Positions 18,263 through 29,828 of a stretch of DNA of 64,000 bases are shown here, piece after piece; positions within the stretch are counted from its first letter, which is position 1; each line of letters begins with the position of its first letter. The position numbers and the translations under genes are program-made. The notes under the pieces were generated by a model that was not told where the DNA came from, searched no databases, and saw only the letters and a program-made list of their open reading frames with translations. This DNA comes from Halolactibacillus halophilus (lineage in GTDB: Bacteria; Bacillota; Bacilli; Bacillales; Amphibacillaceae): positions 62,001 through 126,000 of the forward strand of contig NZ_FOXC01000002.1 in assembly GCF_900115605.1 (NCBI RefSeq), written 5' to 3'.

Positions 18263-21200
18263 TTAGAAAAGTGATAATTGATTTTTTTCTTCCATTCCAT
18301 TCAGGCAGCCTTGTTGATCTAAATATTCAAGTACCGTTTTTGAGATGCGGCTTCGCTCACGTAGGTCTTCTTTAGATAAAAATTCCCCGTCCTCGCGTGC
18401 TTTCACGATATTAAGGGCTGCATTAGTTCCCAAACCATCAATTGAATTAAATGGTGGGAGCAGTCCGTCTCCATCAACGATAAAGTCTGTGGCACTCGAT
18501 TTATATAAATCTACTTTCTTAAAGTGGAAACCACGCATGTTCATCTCAAGCGCGAGCTCTAAGACAACAACCAAACTCTTCTCTTTTGGTTGAGCATCGT
18601 TTCCTTTTTGATAGATTTCTTTAATACGATTGCGAATCGCTGTTTCACCTTTAATCATCGTATCAATTTCAAAATCACTTGCCCGCACAGTAAAGTATGC
18701 GGCATAAAATAATATCGGGTGATGGACTTTAAAGTAAGCGATGCGGATGGCCATCAAAACATAAGCTGAGGCGTGCGCTTTTGGAAACATATATTTAATC
18801 TTACGACAAGAATCAATATACCAATCAGGCACATCATTTTTTTTCATTTCAACGACCCATTCATCTTTGACCCCTTTACCTTTACGGACTGATTCCATAA
18901 TAGTAAAGGCCAAGGATGCATCAAGTCCTTTGTGCATCAAATACACCATAATGTCATCACGACAACCAATCACTTCAGGCAATTGACAGATTCCTTTATT
19001 AATGAGCTCTTGGGCATTGCCTAGCCATACATCGGTTCCGTGTGAAAGGCCAGATATAATAACTAACTCAGCAAAGGTGCTTGGTTTGGTGTCCTCTAAC
19101 ATTTGACGAACGAATTTTGTTCCAAATTCAGGCACACCTAATGTACCCGTTTCGCACATGATTTCCTCGGCGGTAACACCTAAGACATCAGGTGAACCAA
19201 AAATTTTCATCACCGCATCATCATCGGTTGGAATCTCTTGCGGGTCCATCCCCGATAAATCTTGTAGCATCCGAATCATTGTCGGATCATCGTGTCCAAG
19301 TATATCAAGTTTCAATAAGTTATCATGGATGGAGTGGAAATCAAAGTGTGTCGTTTTCCATTCCGACGTCCGGTCATCGGCCGGAAATTGAATCGGTGAA
19401 AAATCATAAATATCCATGTAGTCAGGGACAACAATAATCCCGCCAGGGTGCTGACCTGTTGTCCGCTTAACACCGGTACATCCTTGAACAAGTCGGTCAA
19501 CTTCCGCATTTTTAATAAACATCCCATTATCAGACGCATAACCTTTCACATAACCATAAGCTGTTTTTTCGGCAACCGTCCCAATGGTTCCCGCTCGGTA
19601 AACGTTATCTTCTCCAAACAACACTTTCGTGTAGTTGTGCGCAACAGGCTGATAGGCGCCGGAAAAATTTAAATCAATATCCGGAACCTTATCTCCTTTG
19701 AATCCTAAAAACGTTTCAAATGGAATATCTTGACCGTCTTTTTTATAAGGCGTCCCACATTCGGTACAGTCCTTATCCGGCAAATCAAACCCACTGCCGT
19801 ACTCACCACTTGTAAAGAAATGATGATGACGACACTTTGGACACACATAATGTGGTGGTAATGGGTTAACCTCAGTGATTTCAGTGAATGTCGCAATCAG
19901 TGACGATCCAACTGACCCCCGTGACCCAACAAGATAACCATCATCGAGAGATTTTTTTACGAGTTTATGCGAAATCAAATAAATAACTGCAAACCCGTGT
20001 CCGATGATACTCTTTAACTCTTTCTCCATCCGGTTTACGACAAGATCTGGCAACTCATTTCCATATAAATTATGTGCAAAACTATAACTCATATCACGAA
20101 TCTCTTGATCGGCTCCGTCAATCTTTGGTGTATAAAGCTCATCTTTAACAGGCGTCACGTATTCAATCAGATCACTGATCTTATGCGTGTTGGTCACAAC
20201 AATTTCTTTAGCTTTATCCTCACCTAAAAACTGAAAAGCTTCCATCATCTCATCTGTTGTTCTAAAATGCGCATCCGGTAAGGGCTGGCGGCTCAGTGGA
20301 TTAGCATTTTGTGACTTAATAAGAATTTGACGATAAATTTTATCTCGCTCTTCAATATGGTGAACATTTCCCGTTGCTACACATGGTTTACCTAACTCAT
20401 CAGCTAACTCCGTAATATTTCGGATTATATCATAGAGCTGAGCTTCATTTTGAATCAGTTCTCGTGTAATGAGCGGATAATAATTAGCTGGCGGGTGCAC
20501 TTCAATATAATCATAAAATTCTGCTACTCGAAGGGCCTCGTCTTTTGATTTTTGCATCATTGTTTCAAAGACTTCGCCTTTGTCACAGGCAGAACCAATT
20601 AAAATACCTTCACGTAATTGCGTCAGCTTTGAACGCGGGACCCGCGGGACATAATGGAAATAGTCAATGTGGGCCATGGAAATGATTTTAAACATATTTT
20701 TTAATCCGACTTGATTTTTAGCTAGCAAAATCGCATGATGTGGTCTTGCGCGCTGATAACTGTTGCCTTCACCCATATGATCGTTAAACTGATTATGGTT
20801 AAAGATTTCGCGTTCTTCCGACTCTTTAATTAGTTTCCATAACAAATATGCTGTTGCTTCTGTGTCATAAATTGCTCGGTGATGTTGGGTGAGTTCAATA
20901 TTATAATATTTACATAAGACATTTAATCGATGACTTTTGAGTTGCGGTAAAATAAATCGACCCAGCTCAAGGGTGTCAATCACAGGATTCGTTGCTTCTG
21001 GAAGCCCCGCTTTCTTATATCCTTGGTTAATGAACCCCATATCAAAACTGGCGTTATGAGCAACTAAAATGTCGTTACCCATAAAGTCTTTAAATTCTTT
21101 TAATACCTCTTCTACTTCAGGAGCATCAACTAACATATCATCGGTAATACCCGTCAAATTGATAATTGTCTCAGACAATGGCTGATGAGGATTACTGAAT

Positions 21201-22558
21201 CGTTCAAATCGTTCAATGATTTCGCCATCTCTTACTTTCACCGCAGCAAGTTCGATAATCGTATCATAAACAGCAGATAACCCGGTCGTCTCCACATCAA
21301 ATACGACATAAGTAGCATTCTCCAAAACAATGTCTTCCGGGTTATAAGCAATCGGCACCCCGTCATCAACTAAGTTGATTTCAACCCCATACATCATTTT
21401 AATGCCTAATTGTTGGGCTTTGCCGTGAGCATCCGGAAAACCTTGGGCACCGGCGTGATCGGTTATAGCTACTGCCTTATGTCCCCATTTTGCCGCTTGC
21501 TCCACAAGCTCGGCCGGCGTGAGAACCGCATCCATTTGCGACATCGTTGTGTGTGCGTGGAGTTCAATTCGCTTCTCATTTTCTGGGTAGGAATCTTCTC
21601 GTGTTGCTACTTTTATTTCATTTAGATCGTTCATCATCATAGTTAACTCATTACTAAATGTATCTGTTTGAATCGTTCCACGTACTTTCACCCACATCCC
21701 TTTTTTGACACGAGCAAGTCGTTCTTTATCCCGGTCATCACGAGAGAACATCTTGACACTAAAGGAGTCGGTATAATCCGTAATTTTAGCAATCAATAAA
21801 TGGCGGCCGGATTTAAGTTCTCTAATTTCTGCATCAAACACATAACCTTCAAAGATTATACGCCGGTTTTCTTCGGTGATTGAATCCATCGATACCGCTT
21901 CTTCTTTGATAGGGTAACCGATCACAAGCGTTTCATTTTTATTTGGATCATCCATTTTTACTTTTTGTTGTTTTTGTTGGTCTTCAATCGCTTTTTTTAC
22001 CATCAATTTATCTTCTAAGGCTTTTTGTTCCTGAAACTTTTGAATATCTTCCGTTTTCACTTCTGTTTCACATTCGACTTTCCAAGTGGGTAAGCCATAT
22101 TTTAAGCAGTAACGACGAAAGGATTCGTTAAAACGATTTTTAAGCACAACACTTTCCGTTTCATTGCGTGCTTTTAAATATAATTTTTGATCTTTTACCA
22201 GTGGCAATTGTTGTTCAATCCAATCACGATAAGCCGGCGAGAGTACTGCACTTGATTCCAAAAAGTCACGCCAATAATATTGCATCAACTCTCCATCAAC
22301 TGATTGTTCCTGGGATTGAATTGTAAAATCTATCGTCGCGACCGATTGAAACGTTTGCTGTAGTTTCATTCGCAATTGTTTAAATATTTGAATCGGTAAT
22401 ACTTGGGGCAATTCAAAATGAAAGACCCACTGCTTTTGTTTTTTGTAGACATCTAATTTCAAAAGCTGTGCCCCTTGAAAATAAGCAAATCGATCAGCTT
22501 CTTCAAACTGTAGTTGGTCGAGTAAAATCGTCATCTTTTCAATTGGTGACGTTTTCAT
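18263..22558 (-). CDS. polC: DNA polymerase III alpha subunit, Gram-positive PolC type
   Basis: PolC is the main replicative DNA polymerase with built-in proofreading. The 1431 residues match the usual ~1437. An N-terminal domain and an OB fold lead to a PHP domain ([15 protein letters not shown], near 335) that is split by the DnaQ-like 3'-5' exonuclease ([16 protein letters not shown], near 420). A zinc-binding motif (CPKCRHHHF ... CTECG) precedes the palm catalytic acids in PDIDLNFSG near residue 970. The ATG at 22558, with GAGGAGG upstream, is preferred over an upstream frame that crosses the hairpin. It lies between proS and rimP as in B. subtilis. Confidence 0.97.
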   Translation of the reverse strand: MKTSPIEKMTILLDQLQFEEADRFAYFQGAQLLKLDVYKKQKQWVFHFELPQVLPIQIFKQLRMKLQQTFQSVATIDFTIQSQEQSVDGELMQYYWRDFLESSAVLSPAYRDWIEQQLPLVKDQKLYLKARNETESVVLKNRFNESFRRYCLKYGLPTWKVECETEVKTEDIQKFQEQKALEDKLMVKKAIEDQQKQQKVKMDDPNKNETLVIGYPIKEEAVSMDSITEENRRIIFEGYVFDAEIRELKSGRHLLIAKITDYTDSFSVKMFSRDDRDKERLARVKKGMWVKVRGTIQTDTFSNELTMMMNDLNEIKVATREDSYPENEKRIELHAHTTMSQMDAVLTPAELVEQAAKWGHKAVAITDHAGAQGFPDAHGKAQQLGIKMMYGVEINLVDDGVPIAYNPEDIVLENATYVVFDVETTGLSAVYDTIIELAAVKVRDGEIIERFERFSNPHQPLSETIINLTGITDDMLVDAPEVEEVLKEFKDFMGNDILVAHNASFDMGFINQGYKKAGLPEATNPVIDTLELGRFILPQLKSHRLNVLCKYYNIELTQHHRAIYDTEATAYLLWKLIKESEEREIFNHNQFNDHMGEGNSYQRARPHHAILLAKNQVGLKNMFKIISMAHIDYFHYVPRVPRSKLTQLREGILIGSACDKGEVFETMMQKSKDEALRVAEFYDYIEVHPPANYYPLITRELIQNEAQLYDIIRNITELADELGKPCVATGNVHHIEERDKIYRQILIKSQNANPLSRQPLPDAHFRTTDEMMEAFQFLGEDKAKEIVVTNTHKISDLIEYVTPVKDELYTPKIDGADQEIRDMSYSFAHNLYGNELPDLVVNRMEKELKSIIGHGFAVIYLISHKLVKKSLDDGYLVGSRGSVGSSLIATFTEITEVNPLPPHYVCPKCRHHHFFTSGEYGSGFDLPDKDCTECGTPYKKDGQDIPFETFLGFKGDKVPDIDLNFSGAYQPVAHNYTKVLFGEDNVYRAGTIGTVAEKTAYGYVKGYASDNGMFIKNAEVDRLVQGCTGVKRTTGQHPGGIIVVPDYMDIYDFSPIQFPADDRTSEWKTTHFDFHSIHDNLLKLDILGHDDPTMIRMLQDLSGMDPQEIPTDDDAVMKIFGSPDVLGVTAEEIMCETGTLGVPEFGTKFVRQMLEDTKPSTFAELVIISGLSHGTDVWLGNAQELINKGICQLPEVIGCRDDIMVYLMHKGLDASLAFTIMESVRKGKGVKDEWVVEMKKNDVPDWYIDSCRKIKYMFPKAHASAYVLMAIRIAYFKVHHPILFYAAYFTVRASDFEIDTMIKGETAIRNRIKEIYQKGNDAQPKEKSLVVVLELALEMNMRGFHFKKVDLYKSSATDFIVDGDGLLPPFNSIDGLGTNAALNIVKAREDGEFLSKEDLRERSRISKTVLEYLDQQGCLNGMEEKNQLSLF

Positions 22559-22583
22559 GACAGCCCTCCTCACTGTTAGTAAC

Positions 22584-22615
22584 GGAAAACCCTTGTTAAT
22601 TAACAAGGGTTTTCC
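22584..22615 (-). terminator. Perfect 32-bp palindrome between proS and polC
   Basis: A 16-bp perfect inverted repeat with no spacer runs from GGAAAACCCTTGTTAA to its complement. On the minus strand it begins 6 nt past the proS stop and ends 25 nt before polC, close to its RBS. The right arm ends TTTTCC. It should fold as a terminator or attenuator that tunes polC expression from proS transcripts. Confidence 0.7.
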
Positions 22616-22620
22616 ACTAC

Positions 22621-24315
22621 TTATATTGTCTTAACATATGCCATCAATTGTTCTAATGACATCTCTTGTTTTTCATCATCTGTGCGTTCTTTCACTTCCA
22701 CAATGCCCTCAGTCGCTTTCTTACCAACAGTAATACGAACGGGTAAACCGATTAAATCACTCTCAGCAAACTTAACACCTGCTCGTTCCTTACGGTCATC
22801 GTATAAAACAGCTACACCCGCATCACGTAATTGTTGATATAAAGTATCACCAAGCGCTGATTGTTCCGCATTCTTACTGTTAACCACAACGAGGTGAGCA
22901 GTGAATGGCGCCACTTGTTTTGGCCAAACAATTCCCGCATCATCATGATGCTGTTCAACAATAGCCGCAAGCGTACGAGAGACGCCAATACCGTAGCAAC
23001 CCATTGTTAGTGTTTCACTGCGTCCTTGGTCATTTAAGACTTCTGCTCCTAATTCTTTCGCATAAAATTGACCTAACTTAAATACCTGACCAATTTCGAT
23101 TCCCTCTGCGAAAGCAATCACACCTTTACCATCTGGTGATTTGTCACCTACTTGGATAAAACGAATATCCTCATACGTAAACGTTCCAAAATCACGGGCT
23201 GGATTAACATTCACATAATGATAACCGTCTTCATTTGCACCACACGTGACATTAGCGACACTCTTAACTGCTAAGTCACAAATCACTTGAATCTCTTCAT
23301 TGACAGCAATCGGACCGAGTGAACCGAAATCAGCCCCTAATTGTTCGCGCGCTTCTATTTCAGAAGCCATTTCGACAGTTTCGGCTTGTAAGATATGTTT
23401 AAGCTTGATATCATTCACATCATGGTCACCACGTGTTACAACTAGCACGTATTGTTCATCTGCTTTAAACAGTAACGTCTTTAAGCCTTTTTCTAGTGGA
23501 TGAGCTAAAAAGTCCGCCACTTCTTGCATTGTTTTTTGATTTGGTGTTGCCACCTTTTCAAGTGTTAAAGGTGTTTCAGTTGCTGGCGTATAATCATCAT
23601 ATACTTCTGCCATCTCAATATTCGCAGCATAATCTGATTCGGTTGAGTACGCAATCGTATCTTCACCGACTTCAGACAGTGCCATAAATTCATGGGTATC
23701 TTTACCACCCATCGCTCCAGAATCGGCAATAACCGCTCTAAAGTTTAAGCCTAATCGAGTGAAAATCCGGCTATAAGCATCATACATTGCTTGGTAACTT
23801 TCGTCTAAACTTTCATCTGTAAGATGAAACGAGTAAGCATCTTTCATAATAAATTCACGGCCTCTTAAAAGACCGAAACGTGGACGACGCTCATCACGGA
23901 ACTTCGTTTGGATTTGATACAATGTTAATGGGAGTTGTTTATAACTTCTCACTTCGTCTCGTACAATACTGGTGACGACTTCTTCATGTGTTGGCCCAAG
24001 TACAAACGCACGATCATGACGGTCATTTAATCGCATAAGTTCAGGCCCCATCTTATCCCAGCGGCCAGATTCATGCCATAGTTCGGCTGATTGAAGCGCT
24101 GGCATCAACACTTCATTCCCACCAATTGCATCCATTTCTTCTCGAATGACTTTTTCTACTATGTTTAATACTTTCTTACCGAGTGGGAGAAACGTATACA
24201 CACCTGAAAAATTTTGACGAATAAAACCGGCTCTAAGAAGTAACTGGTGACTCGTCACATCAGCATCAGCTGGTGTTTCTTTTAATGTTGGTATCAATGT
24301 TTGACTTTGTTTCAT
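22621..24315 (-). CDS. proS: Prolyl-tRNA synthetase (bacterial type)
   Basis: This class II synthetase charges tRNA-Pro. It has the bacterial layout with a YbaK-like editing insertion (about residues 225-380) between motifs 2 and 3, and an anticodon-binding C-terminal domain. Motif 2 is seen around [20 protein letters not shown], and motif 3 in [13 protein letters not shown]. Length, 564 residues, is standard. GAAGGTGG precedes the ATG. rseP lies 28 nt upstream with no T-box in between, so the gene depends on the uppS-cdsA-rseP transcript. Confidence 0.97.
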   Translation of the reverse strand: MKQSQTLIPTLKETPADADVTSHQLLLRAGFIRQNFSGVYTFLPLGKKVLNIVEKVIREEMDAIGGNEVLMPALQSAELWHESGRWDKMGPELMRLNDRHDRAFVLGPTHEEVVTSIVRDEVRSYKQLPLTLYQIQTKFRDERRPRFGLLRGREFIMKDAYSFHLTDESLDESYQAMYDAYSRIFTRLGLNFRAVIADSGAMGGKDTHEFMALSEVGEDTIAYSTESDYAANIEMAEVYDDYTPATETPLTLEKVATPNQKTMQEVADFLAHPLEKGLKTLLFKADEQYVLVVTRGDHDVNDIKLKHILQAETVEMASEIEAREQLGADFGSLGPIAVNEEIQVICDLAVKSVANVTCGANEDGYHYVNVNPARDFGTFTYEDIRFIQVGDKSPDGKGVIAFAEGIEIGQVFKLGQFYAKELGAEVLNDQGRSETLTMGCYGIGVSRTLAAIVEQHHDDAGIVWPKQVAPFTAHLVVVNSKNAEQSALGDTLYQQLRDAGVAVLYDDRKERAGVKFAESDLIGLPVRITVGKKATEGIVEVKERTDDEKQEMSLEQLMAYVKTI

Positions 24316-24343
24316 TCTTTATTCCACCTTCTTCAACGTAATC

Positions 24344-25600
24344 TTAGAAGAATAATCGTTGCAGATCATTCCACGTAACAATAATCATAAGTAACATCAG
24401 TAACGCAAATCCGACAAAATGGACCAATCCTTCTTTTTCTTGGGAGATTGGTTTACCACGCACAGCTTCAATACCAATGAACAGTAAACGACCCCCATCA
24501 AGAGCAGGAAGCGGTAGGAGATTAATAATCCCTAAATTGACACTAAGTGCCGCTGTCCAAGTTAAGAAACTATAAACACCAGACTGAACAACTTGATCGG
24601 TAACATCATATATACCAACAGGTCCAGACAAAGCATCAACAGTAAATTGTCCACTAATAAGCATCGCCACATTGGTAACAATTAATTTTGACCAGTAAAA
24701 TGTTTCATTCAAACTATAAGGTATCGCCTTTAGCCACGATCGCTCGACACCACGCATCACGCCAATACGACCGACAGTTTGATCGTCTACTTGATAAGCT
24801 TCAGGTGTCATGTCTAGTAAAATTGCTTCATCACCGCGTTTAATCGTCAGTGATAAGGCTTCATTTGGCCGACTAGCTACATAGGTCTGAAAATCGATCC
24901 ATGAGCTAATCGATTGTTTATCAATCTCAGTTATAACGTCTCCTTCGACTAGACCTGCCTCACTCGCTGGTGTATCAGGTAACACTTCCCCTACTTCTGC
25001 TTCTTCAATAGGAATTCCTTGAAGACCGGCAAGAAAGAAAAATAATACAGCCGTTAAGACAAAGTTCATAAACGGACCGGCAAACAATTGCAACGCTCGT
25101 TTTGTTTTTGATTTAGAACCAAATTGACGATTGTACGGGGCAATTTGTGTTTTCGTTTCATTCATGACATAATCCGCTGTTTCACTAACCGCGTAACGTA
25201 CCGTCTCTTCTTCACCGATAAAGCTACCTTCGATAAATAAATCATGGGTCAAATCCGCTTGCCTTACTTCAATTACTTCTGCGAGCGGATAGTTTTCTTT
25301 GTGATTAATAATAATATCGGTGACTTTTTCATCTTGGTCAACTAACAAACCAATATGTTGACCCGGCTTCAATTCAATAATCTCTGGGTCTTCACCCGCA
25401 ACTCGCACATAGCCACCCATTGGAAGAAGACGAATCGTATACAATGTTTCATTCTTTTTAAGTGAGAAAATTTTCGGTCCAAACCCAATAGCAAATTCTC
25501 TAACTAACATGCCTGTTTTTTTAGCAACAATAAAGTGGCCAAACTCATGAACAAACACAAGCAGACCAAACATTAAGATAAACGCTATGACAGTATTCAT
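24344..25600 (-). CDS. rseP: Site-2 metalloprotease RseP/RasP
   Basis: This intramembrane zinc protease cuts transmembrane anchors such as anti-sigma factors, and in bacilli FtsL and signal-peptide remnants. The HExxH site is HEFGH at residues 18-22 in the first membrane helix. The third metal ligand lies in LPALDGGRLLF near residue 360. A PDZ domain occupies about 195-280 (VLPDTPASEAGLVEGDVIT). The protein has 418 residues; AAGGGAG precedes the ATG. In sporulating bacilli dxr separates it from cdsA, but here only 47 nt do. Confidence 0.95.
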   Translation of the reverse strand: MNTVIAFILMFGLLVFVHEFGHFIVAKKTGMLVREFAIGFGPKIFSLKKNETLYTIRLLPMGGYVRVAGEDPEIIELKPGQHIGLLVDQDEKVTDIIINHKENYPLAEVIEVRQADLTHDLFIEGSFIGEEETVRYAVSETADYVMNETKTQIAPYNRQFGSKSKTKRALQLFAGPFMNFVLTAVLFFFLAGLQGIPIEEAEVGEVLPDTPASEAGLVEGDVITEIDKQSISSWIDFQTYVASRPNEALSLTIKRGDEAILLDMTPEAYQVDDQTVGRIGVMRGVERSWLKAIPYSLNETFYWSKLIVTNVAMLISGQFTVDALSGPVGIYDVTDQVVQSGVYSFLTWTAALSVNLGIINLLPLPALDGGRLLFIGIEAVRGKPISQEKEGLVHFVGFALLMLLMIIVTWNDLQRLFF

Positions 25601-25647
25601 TCAAGTTGCTCCCTTCATTTCAATCTATTTATTTACGTATTTGTATC

Positions 25648-26433
25648 TTACCCGATAAATTGAATCAAGTATAAAAAAGGAAATACAAATAACCAGCTAT
25701 CAAATCGATCTAAAATACCACCGTGTCCTGGTAATAACTTGCCCGAATCTTTCACGTGATAATAACGCTTAAAAGCCGACTCCACTAAATCTCCTACTTG
25801 ACCCACGGCACTTGAGAGTAATGCAACAAGTGCGACTAAAACTAACGAGTCGTGGACAGGAAAAATCAAGTGAAACACAACACCTAACGTCGTCGCTAAC
25901 AGCATCCCGCCCACAGCACCTTCAATCGTTTTATTTGGACTAATCTCCGGCCATAATTTACGTTTTCCGAAGTAGCGTCCTGAAAAATAGGCGCCTGTAT
26001 CCGTTGCAAGAATGACGATGATGGCAAAGAAAATGTATTCTAGTCCACTCCGCTGGGTTTCAATGAAATAATGAAATCCTAAACCAATGTAAATCGCAGT
26101 GATAACCATAAAACCAGCATCTTCAAAAGTAAACTTATTTTTAACGAGCACAGTATAGCCTAACAGTAACAAGACGAGACCGATTAAGACTTCCTGTTGC
26201 GCATTCTTTAGTGTCATGAGCGGATCAATTTGAGGTAATAAGAACACCCATAAAAGCCCCATCGAAAAAATCGTCGGTACTAAGTATTTATGCATCTTAC
26301 GCATATTAAATAATTCATATAACCCTAATGATGATATAAGAAGCATGATAGCGTAAAAAGGCCATCCGCCAAAGATCACAAATGGGAAAAACAACAAAAT
26401 TGCGACAATCGCTGTAATGATTCGTGTTTTCAT
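25648..26433 (-). CDS. cdsA: Phosphatidate cytidylyltransferase (CDP-diacylglycerol synthase)
   Basis: This integral membrane enzyme makes CDP-diacylglycerol from CTP and phosphatidate, the precursor of all phospholipids. The family signature is GHGGILDRFDSWLFVFP near the C-terminus; SPNKTIEGAVGG precedes it. About seven or eight hydrophobic segments are visible. The ATG at 26433 (261 residues) is chosen because AGAGGA sits 6 nt upstream. It starts one base after the uppS stop. Confidence 0.94.
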   Translation of the reverse strand: MKTRIITAIVAILLFFPFVIFGGWPFYAIMLLISSLGLYELFNMRKMHKYLVPTIFSMGLLWVFLLPQIDPLMTLKNAQQEVLIGLVLLLLGYTVLVKNKFTFEDAGFMVITAIYIGLGFHYFIETQRSGLEYIFFAIIVILATDTGAYFSGRYFGKRKLWPEISPNKTIEGAVGGMLLATTLGVVFHLIFPVHDSLVLVALVALLSSAVGQVGDLVESAFKRYYHVKDSGKLLPGHGGILDRFDSWLFVFPFLYLIQFIG

Positions 26434-26434
26434 A

Positions 26435-27244
26435 TTAATCCTCTTCTTTCTCGTGTAGTCCACCAAATCGACGTTTGCGTTGACTATACACACGTAAAGC
26501 TTTCAAAAATTCTTCTTCATCGAAGGCAGGCCAGTGAACAGGACTAAACCAAAATTCACTATAGGCGAGTTGCCACAGTAAGAAATTACTTAACCTTACT
26601 TCTCCACTCGTTCTAATTAATAAATCAGGATCAGTTAATTCCTTTGTATACAAATGTTGCCCAATTAGGTCTTCAGTAATCGCATCAGCCGATAACTGTC
26701 CTGCTTCGACTTTATTGACGATCTGTTTTACAGCTTCTGTTATTTCAAGCCGACCACCATAATTTAAAGCTATATTTAGAATCAGACCGGTATTTGACTG
26801 TGTTCTTAGTACCGCTTCTTCCATCGCTTTCTTCGTATGTTTTGGCAATTGTTCAAAAGAACCAATCATCATCACCTTCACATTTTCATCAATCAGTTCT
26901 GGTAAGTAATGATTAAGAAATTGGGTCGGTAATTTCATTAAAAAGTCAACTTCTGCCTTTGGACGTTTCCAATTTTCTGTTGAGAAAGCATAAATCGTTA
27001 ACACCTTAACGCCTTCTCGGTTAGCTACTTTAACGATTCGCTTTACATTATCCATACCTTCTTGGTGTCCTTTAAATCTAGGATATCCACGCTCTTTTGC
27101 CCACCGACCATTACCGTCCATAATAATAGCGATATGATCTGGTATGACTAAAGAAGCATCACTTCTTTTATCTTTTGATACCTTCGTGTTATCTTGTCGA
27201 TTCAATAATTGACTTAACACCTTTTTCGGATTATACCATGCCAT
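26435..27244 (-). CDS. uppS: Undecaprenyl diphosphate synthase (isoprenyl transferase)
   Basis: UppS condenses eight isopentenyl units onto farnesyl diphosphate to build the lipid carrier of peptidoglycan and teichoic acid synthesis. The catalytic region is HIAIIMDGNGRWAKERG, with the Asp of MDGNGRW. The C-terminal signature includes DLLIRTSGEVRLSNFLLWQ and SEFWFSPVHWP. The protein has 269 residues with a polar N-terminal extension of about 34. AGGGTG precedes the ATG. A frr terminator and a 236-nt gap lie upstream. Only a weak TTGAAA -35-like motif was seen there, so its promoter is uncertain. Confidence 0.95.
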   Translation of the reverse strand: MAWYNPKKVLSQLLNRQDNTKVSKDKRSDASLVIPDHIAIIMDGNGRWAKERGYPRFKGHQEGMDNVKRIVKVANREGVKVLTIYAFSTENWKRPKAEVDFLMKLPTQFLNHYLPELIDENVKVMMIGSFEQLPKHTKKAMEEAVLRTQSNTGLILNIALNYGGRLEITEAVKQIVNKVEAGQLSADAITEDLIGQHLYTKELTDPDLLIRTSGEVRLSNFLLWQLAYSEFWFSPVHWPAFDEEEFLKALRVYSQRKRRFGGLHEKEED

Positions 27245-27434
27245 TCATTCATTCACCCTAACCACTCTTTTTGATAAAACAAAAAGAAGACTTTAACGAT
27301 TCTTCATACAGTTTATCATGTATTCTCGAGATATTCACTAGTTTCAATTATTTTCTTATGTACGGTACCTATTTTTCATAAAATGTGTTTCTATAGTTAC
27401 CTATGTAAATCGTAGCTATAAACATAAAAAGTGA

Positions 27435-27466
27435 AAAGAGGTGTAGCAGATGTGCTACACCTCTTT
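27435..27466 (-). terminator. Rho-independent terminator after frr
   Basis: A 14-bp perfect stem (AAAGAGGTGTAGCA, 27435-27448, with 27453-27466) and a 4-nt loop are followed on the minus strand by TTTTCACTTTTT. Confidence 0.88.
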
Positions 27467-27480
27467 ATTTTAAAACATTA

Positions 27481-28038
27481 TCATACTTCCATAATTTCCG
27501 CTTCTTTTTCCTTCGTTAAGAGATCAATTCTAGCGATGTATGTGTCTGTAAGTTCTTGTACATCATCTTGGAATCCACGTAAATCATCTTCTGTAAGATC
27601 CCCAGCTTTCTCAGCTTTTTTCAAACCATCATTTGCATCACGACGGACATTACGTACTTGTACTTTCGCTTCTTCAGCGAATTTACCGACAACTTTGACA
27701 AGTTCTTTACGACGCTCTTCAGTCAGTGCTGGAATTGCGATACGAACAACATTTCCATCACTTGAAGGCGCAAGACCTAAATCAGCTTTTTGAATCGCCT
27801 TTTCAACATCACCAATCGATGACTTATCGAATGGCGTAATCATTAAAAGACGTGCTTCAGGAACTGAGATCGTTGACAATTGGTTGAGTGGTGTTGGTGC
27901 ACCGTAATAATCCACATACACACTGTTTAAGATTGCTGGATTGGCACGACCTGCACGTACGGTTGCTAGATTGCGCGAATAAGACTCCATTGATTGATCC
28001 ATTTTACCTTTTGCCTCTTTAATTATTTGTTCTGACAT
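27481..28038 (-). CDS. frr: Ribosome recycling factor
   Basis: RRF acts with EF-G to split post-termination ribosomes. Its 185 residues are the family norm. Conserved segments are [20 protein letters not shown] at the N-terminus and [17 protein letters not shown] in the middle. AAGGGGG precedes the ATG. It begins three bases past the pyrH stop, and its RBS lies inside the end of pyrH. A strong terminator follows. Confidence 0.96.
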   Translation of the reverse strand: MSEQIIKEAKGKMDQSMESYSRNLATVRAGRANPAILNSVYVDYYGAPTPLNQLSTISVPEARLLMITPFDKSSIGDVEKAIQKADLGLAPSSDGNVVRIAIPALTEERRKELVKVVGKFAEEAKVQVRNVRRDANDGLKKAEKAGDLTEDDLRGFQDDVQELTDTYIARIDLLTKEKEAEIMEV

Positions 28039-28041
28039 GAT

Positions 28042-28764
28042 TTATTTCCCCCTTAAAATGGTACCAATTTCCTCACCGGAAGCGGCCCGTTTAATATTAC
28101 CTTTTTCTGTGACATTAAAAACTAATAGAGGTATATCGTTGTCCATACATAGAGATGATGCCGTTGAATCCATCACACCTAAACCATCATTTAACATCTT
28201 CAGGTAAGTGAGTTCATCATATTTTGTTGCGGTTGAATCAAGCATCGGATCTGCGGTATATACACCGTCCACATTGTTCTTCGCCATTAAAATAACTTCT
28301 GCATCAATTTCAGCAGCGCGTAGTGCCGCGGTTGTATCCGTTGAAAAGTATGGATTACCTGTACCAGCAGCAAAAATCACTACACGTTTTTTCTCGAGAT
28401 GACGGATTGCCCGACGTCTAATATATGGTTCAGCTACTTGGCGCATCTCAATGGATGTTTGAACACGCGTTTCTACACCGCAGTTTTCTAGGCTGTCTTG
28501 TAAGGCAAGTGAATTCATAACCGTCGCTAACATACCCATGTAGTCAGCATTTGCACGGTCCATTCCCATCTCACTACCAACTTTTCCACGCCAAATGTTA
28601 CCGCCACCAACAACAATCGCGACTTCTACACCTAACTCTACGACTTCTTTTACTTGTTCAGCAACAGATCGAACAATTTTCGGTTCGAGACCATATCCTT
28701 GCTCACCACTTAATGCTTCTCCACTTAATTTTAATACAATGCGTTTATAACGTGCTGCGACCAT
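28042..28764 (-). CDS. pyrH: UMP kinase
   Basis: PyrH phosphorylates UMP to UDP and is a hexameric, allosterically controlled enzyme of the amino acid kinase fold. The start of the fold is [18 protein letters not shown], with the glycine-rich [11 protein letters not shown] further on. [20 protein letters not shown] is a family hallmark. The ATG at 28764 (240 residues) is chosen because TGGAGG lies 5-6 nt upstream. It lies between tsf and frr, as almost universally in Firmicutes. Confidence 0.96.
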   Translation of the reverse strand: MVAARYKRIVLKLSGEALSGEQGYGLEPKIVRSVAEQVKEVVELGVEVAIVVGGGNIWRGKVGSEMGMDRANADYMGMLATVMNSLALQDSLENCGVETRVQTSIEMRQVAEPYIRRRAIRHLEKKRVVIFAAGTGNPYFSTDTTAALRAAEIDAEVILMAKNNVDGVYTADPMLDSTATKYDELTYLKMLNDGLGVMDSTASSLCMDNDIPLLVFNVTEKGNIKRAASGEEIGTILRGK

Positions 28765-28846
28765 AATAACCTCCATTATGTAGAATTTAATTCTATCTTA
28801 CATGAACTTTAACTTCTAGACAAATATTTTTAAATCTTTCCTATAG

Positions 28847-28874
28847 AAAAGGGAACACGATGTGCTCCCTCTTT
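28847..28874 (-). terminator. Terminator-like hairpin after tsf
   Basis: A 12-bp stem with two G-U pairs (28847-28858 with 28862-28873) and a 3-nt loop are followed on the minus strand by TTTTC. It lies 22 nt after the tsf stop, so part of the rpsB-tsf transcription likely ends before pyrH. Confidence 0.65.
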
Positions 28875-28895
28875 AGCTTCAAACTGCTTGCATTA

Positions 28896-29780
28896 TTATT
28901 TGTTAACTTGGTTCATAACTTCTTCAGCAAAGTTTTCTTGGCGTTTTTCCATACCTTCCCCTACTTCATAACGGGCAAAGTCAGCAATTGTTGCGCCTTT
29001 ATCAGCTACTAACTGCTTCACTTTTTGGTCTGGGTCTTTAACAAAGCTTTGTTCTAATAAACAAATTTCTTCGAAAAATTTACCTAAACGACCTTCAACC
29101 ATTTTTTCAACGATTTTTTCTGGCTTGCCTTCGTTAAGTGCTTGTTGTTTAAGAACTTCGCGCTCTTTTTCAACTGTTTCAGCATCTACTGCATCACGTG
29201 AAACGAAACGTGGGTTAACGGCAGCAATGTGCATCGCAATATCTTTTGCGAATGATTCGTCTGTCGTACCTTCTAATACCGTAAGAACACCAATGTTACC
29301 ACCCATATGGATGTAAGCACCAAAGGCATCGTTATCAGTTTTTTCAGCAATGATAAAACGACGAAGGGATAGTTTTTCACCAATTTTTGCGATGTTGTTG
29401 TTGATAAATGTTTCAACTGTTTCTCCATCACCGTGTAGTGGTTGTTGTAATGCTTCTTCAACATTTGCTGGTTTTTGACTAAGTAAGTGCTTAGCTAACT
29501 CACTTAATAGTGCTTTAAATTGATCATTTTTTGTTACGAAGTCAGTTTCACAGTTTACTTCAAATAATACCGCTGTATTACCTTCAGTTAATGTATATGC
29601 TGAACCCTCAGCTGCGATGCGATCTGCTTTTTTAGCCGCTTTTGAAATACCTTTTTCACGTAGGTAATCAATTGCTTGATCCATATCGCCTTCAGTTTCT
29701 TGAAGTGCTTTTTTACAGTCCATCATACCTGCGCCTGTTTTTTCACGTAATTCTTTTACCATACTCGCTGTTACTGCCAT
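28896..29780 (-). CDS. tsf: Elongation factor Ts
   Basis: EF-Ts is the guanine-nucleotide exchange factor for EF-Tu. The N-terminal UBA-like domain carries [19 protein letters not shown], and the core shows [15 protein letters not shown]. Length, 294 residues, matches other Bacillales. AAGGAGGA precedes the ATG. It follows rpsB through a terminator hairpin and shares its promoter. Confidence 0.97.
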   Translation of the reverse strand: MAVTASMVKELREKTGAGMMDCKKALQETEGDMDQAIDYLREKGISKAAKKADRIAAEGSAYTLTEGNTAVLFEVNCETDFVTKNDQFKALLSELAKHLLSQKPANVEEALQQPLHGDGETVETFINNNIAKIGEKLSLRRFIIAEKTDNDAFGAYIHMGGNIGVLTVLEGTTDESFAKDIAMHIAAVNPRFVSRDAVDAETVEKEREVLKQQALNEGKPEKIVEKMVEGRLGKFFEEICLLEQSFVKDPDQKVKQLVADKGATIADFARYEVGEGMEKRQENFAEEVMNQVNK

Positions 29781-29828
29781 GTTAAATTCCTCCTTAGAAT
29801 GTAAGTTACTTAGACGTCGCTTTAAAAA

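Noticed and set aside
24316-24343. T-box leader for proS
   Set aside because: Only 28 nt separate rseP and proS, too short for a T-box.
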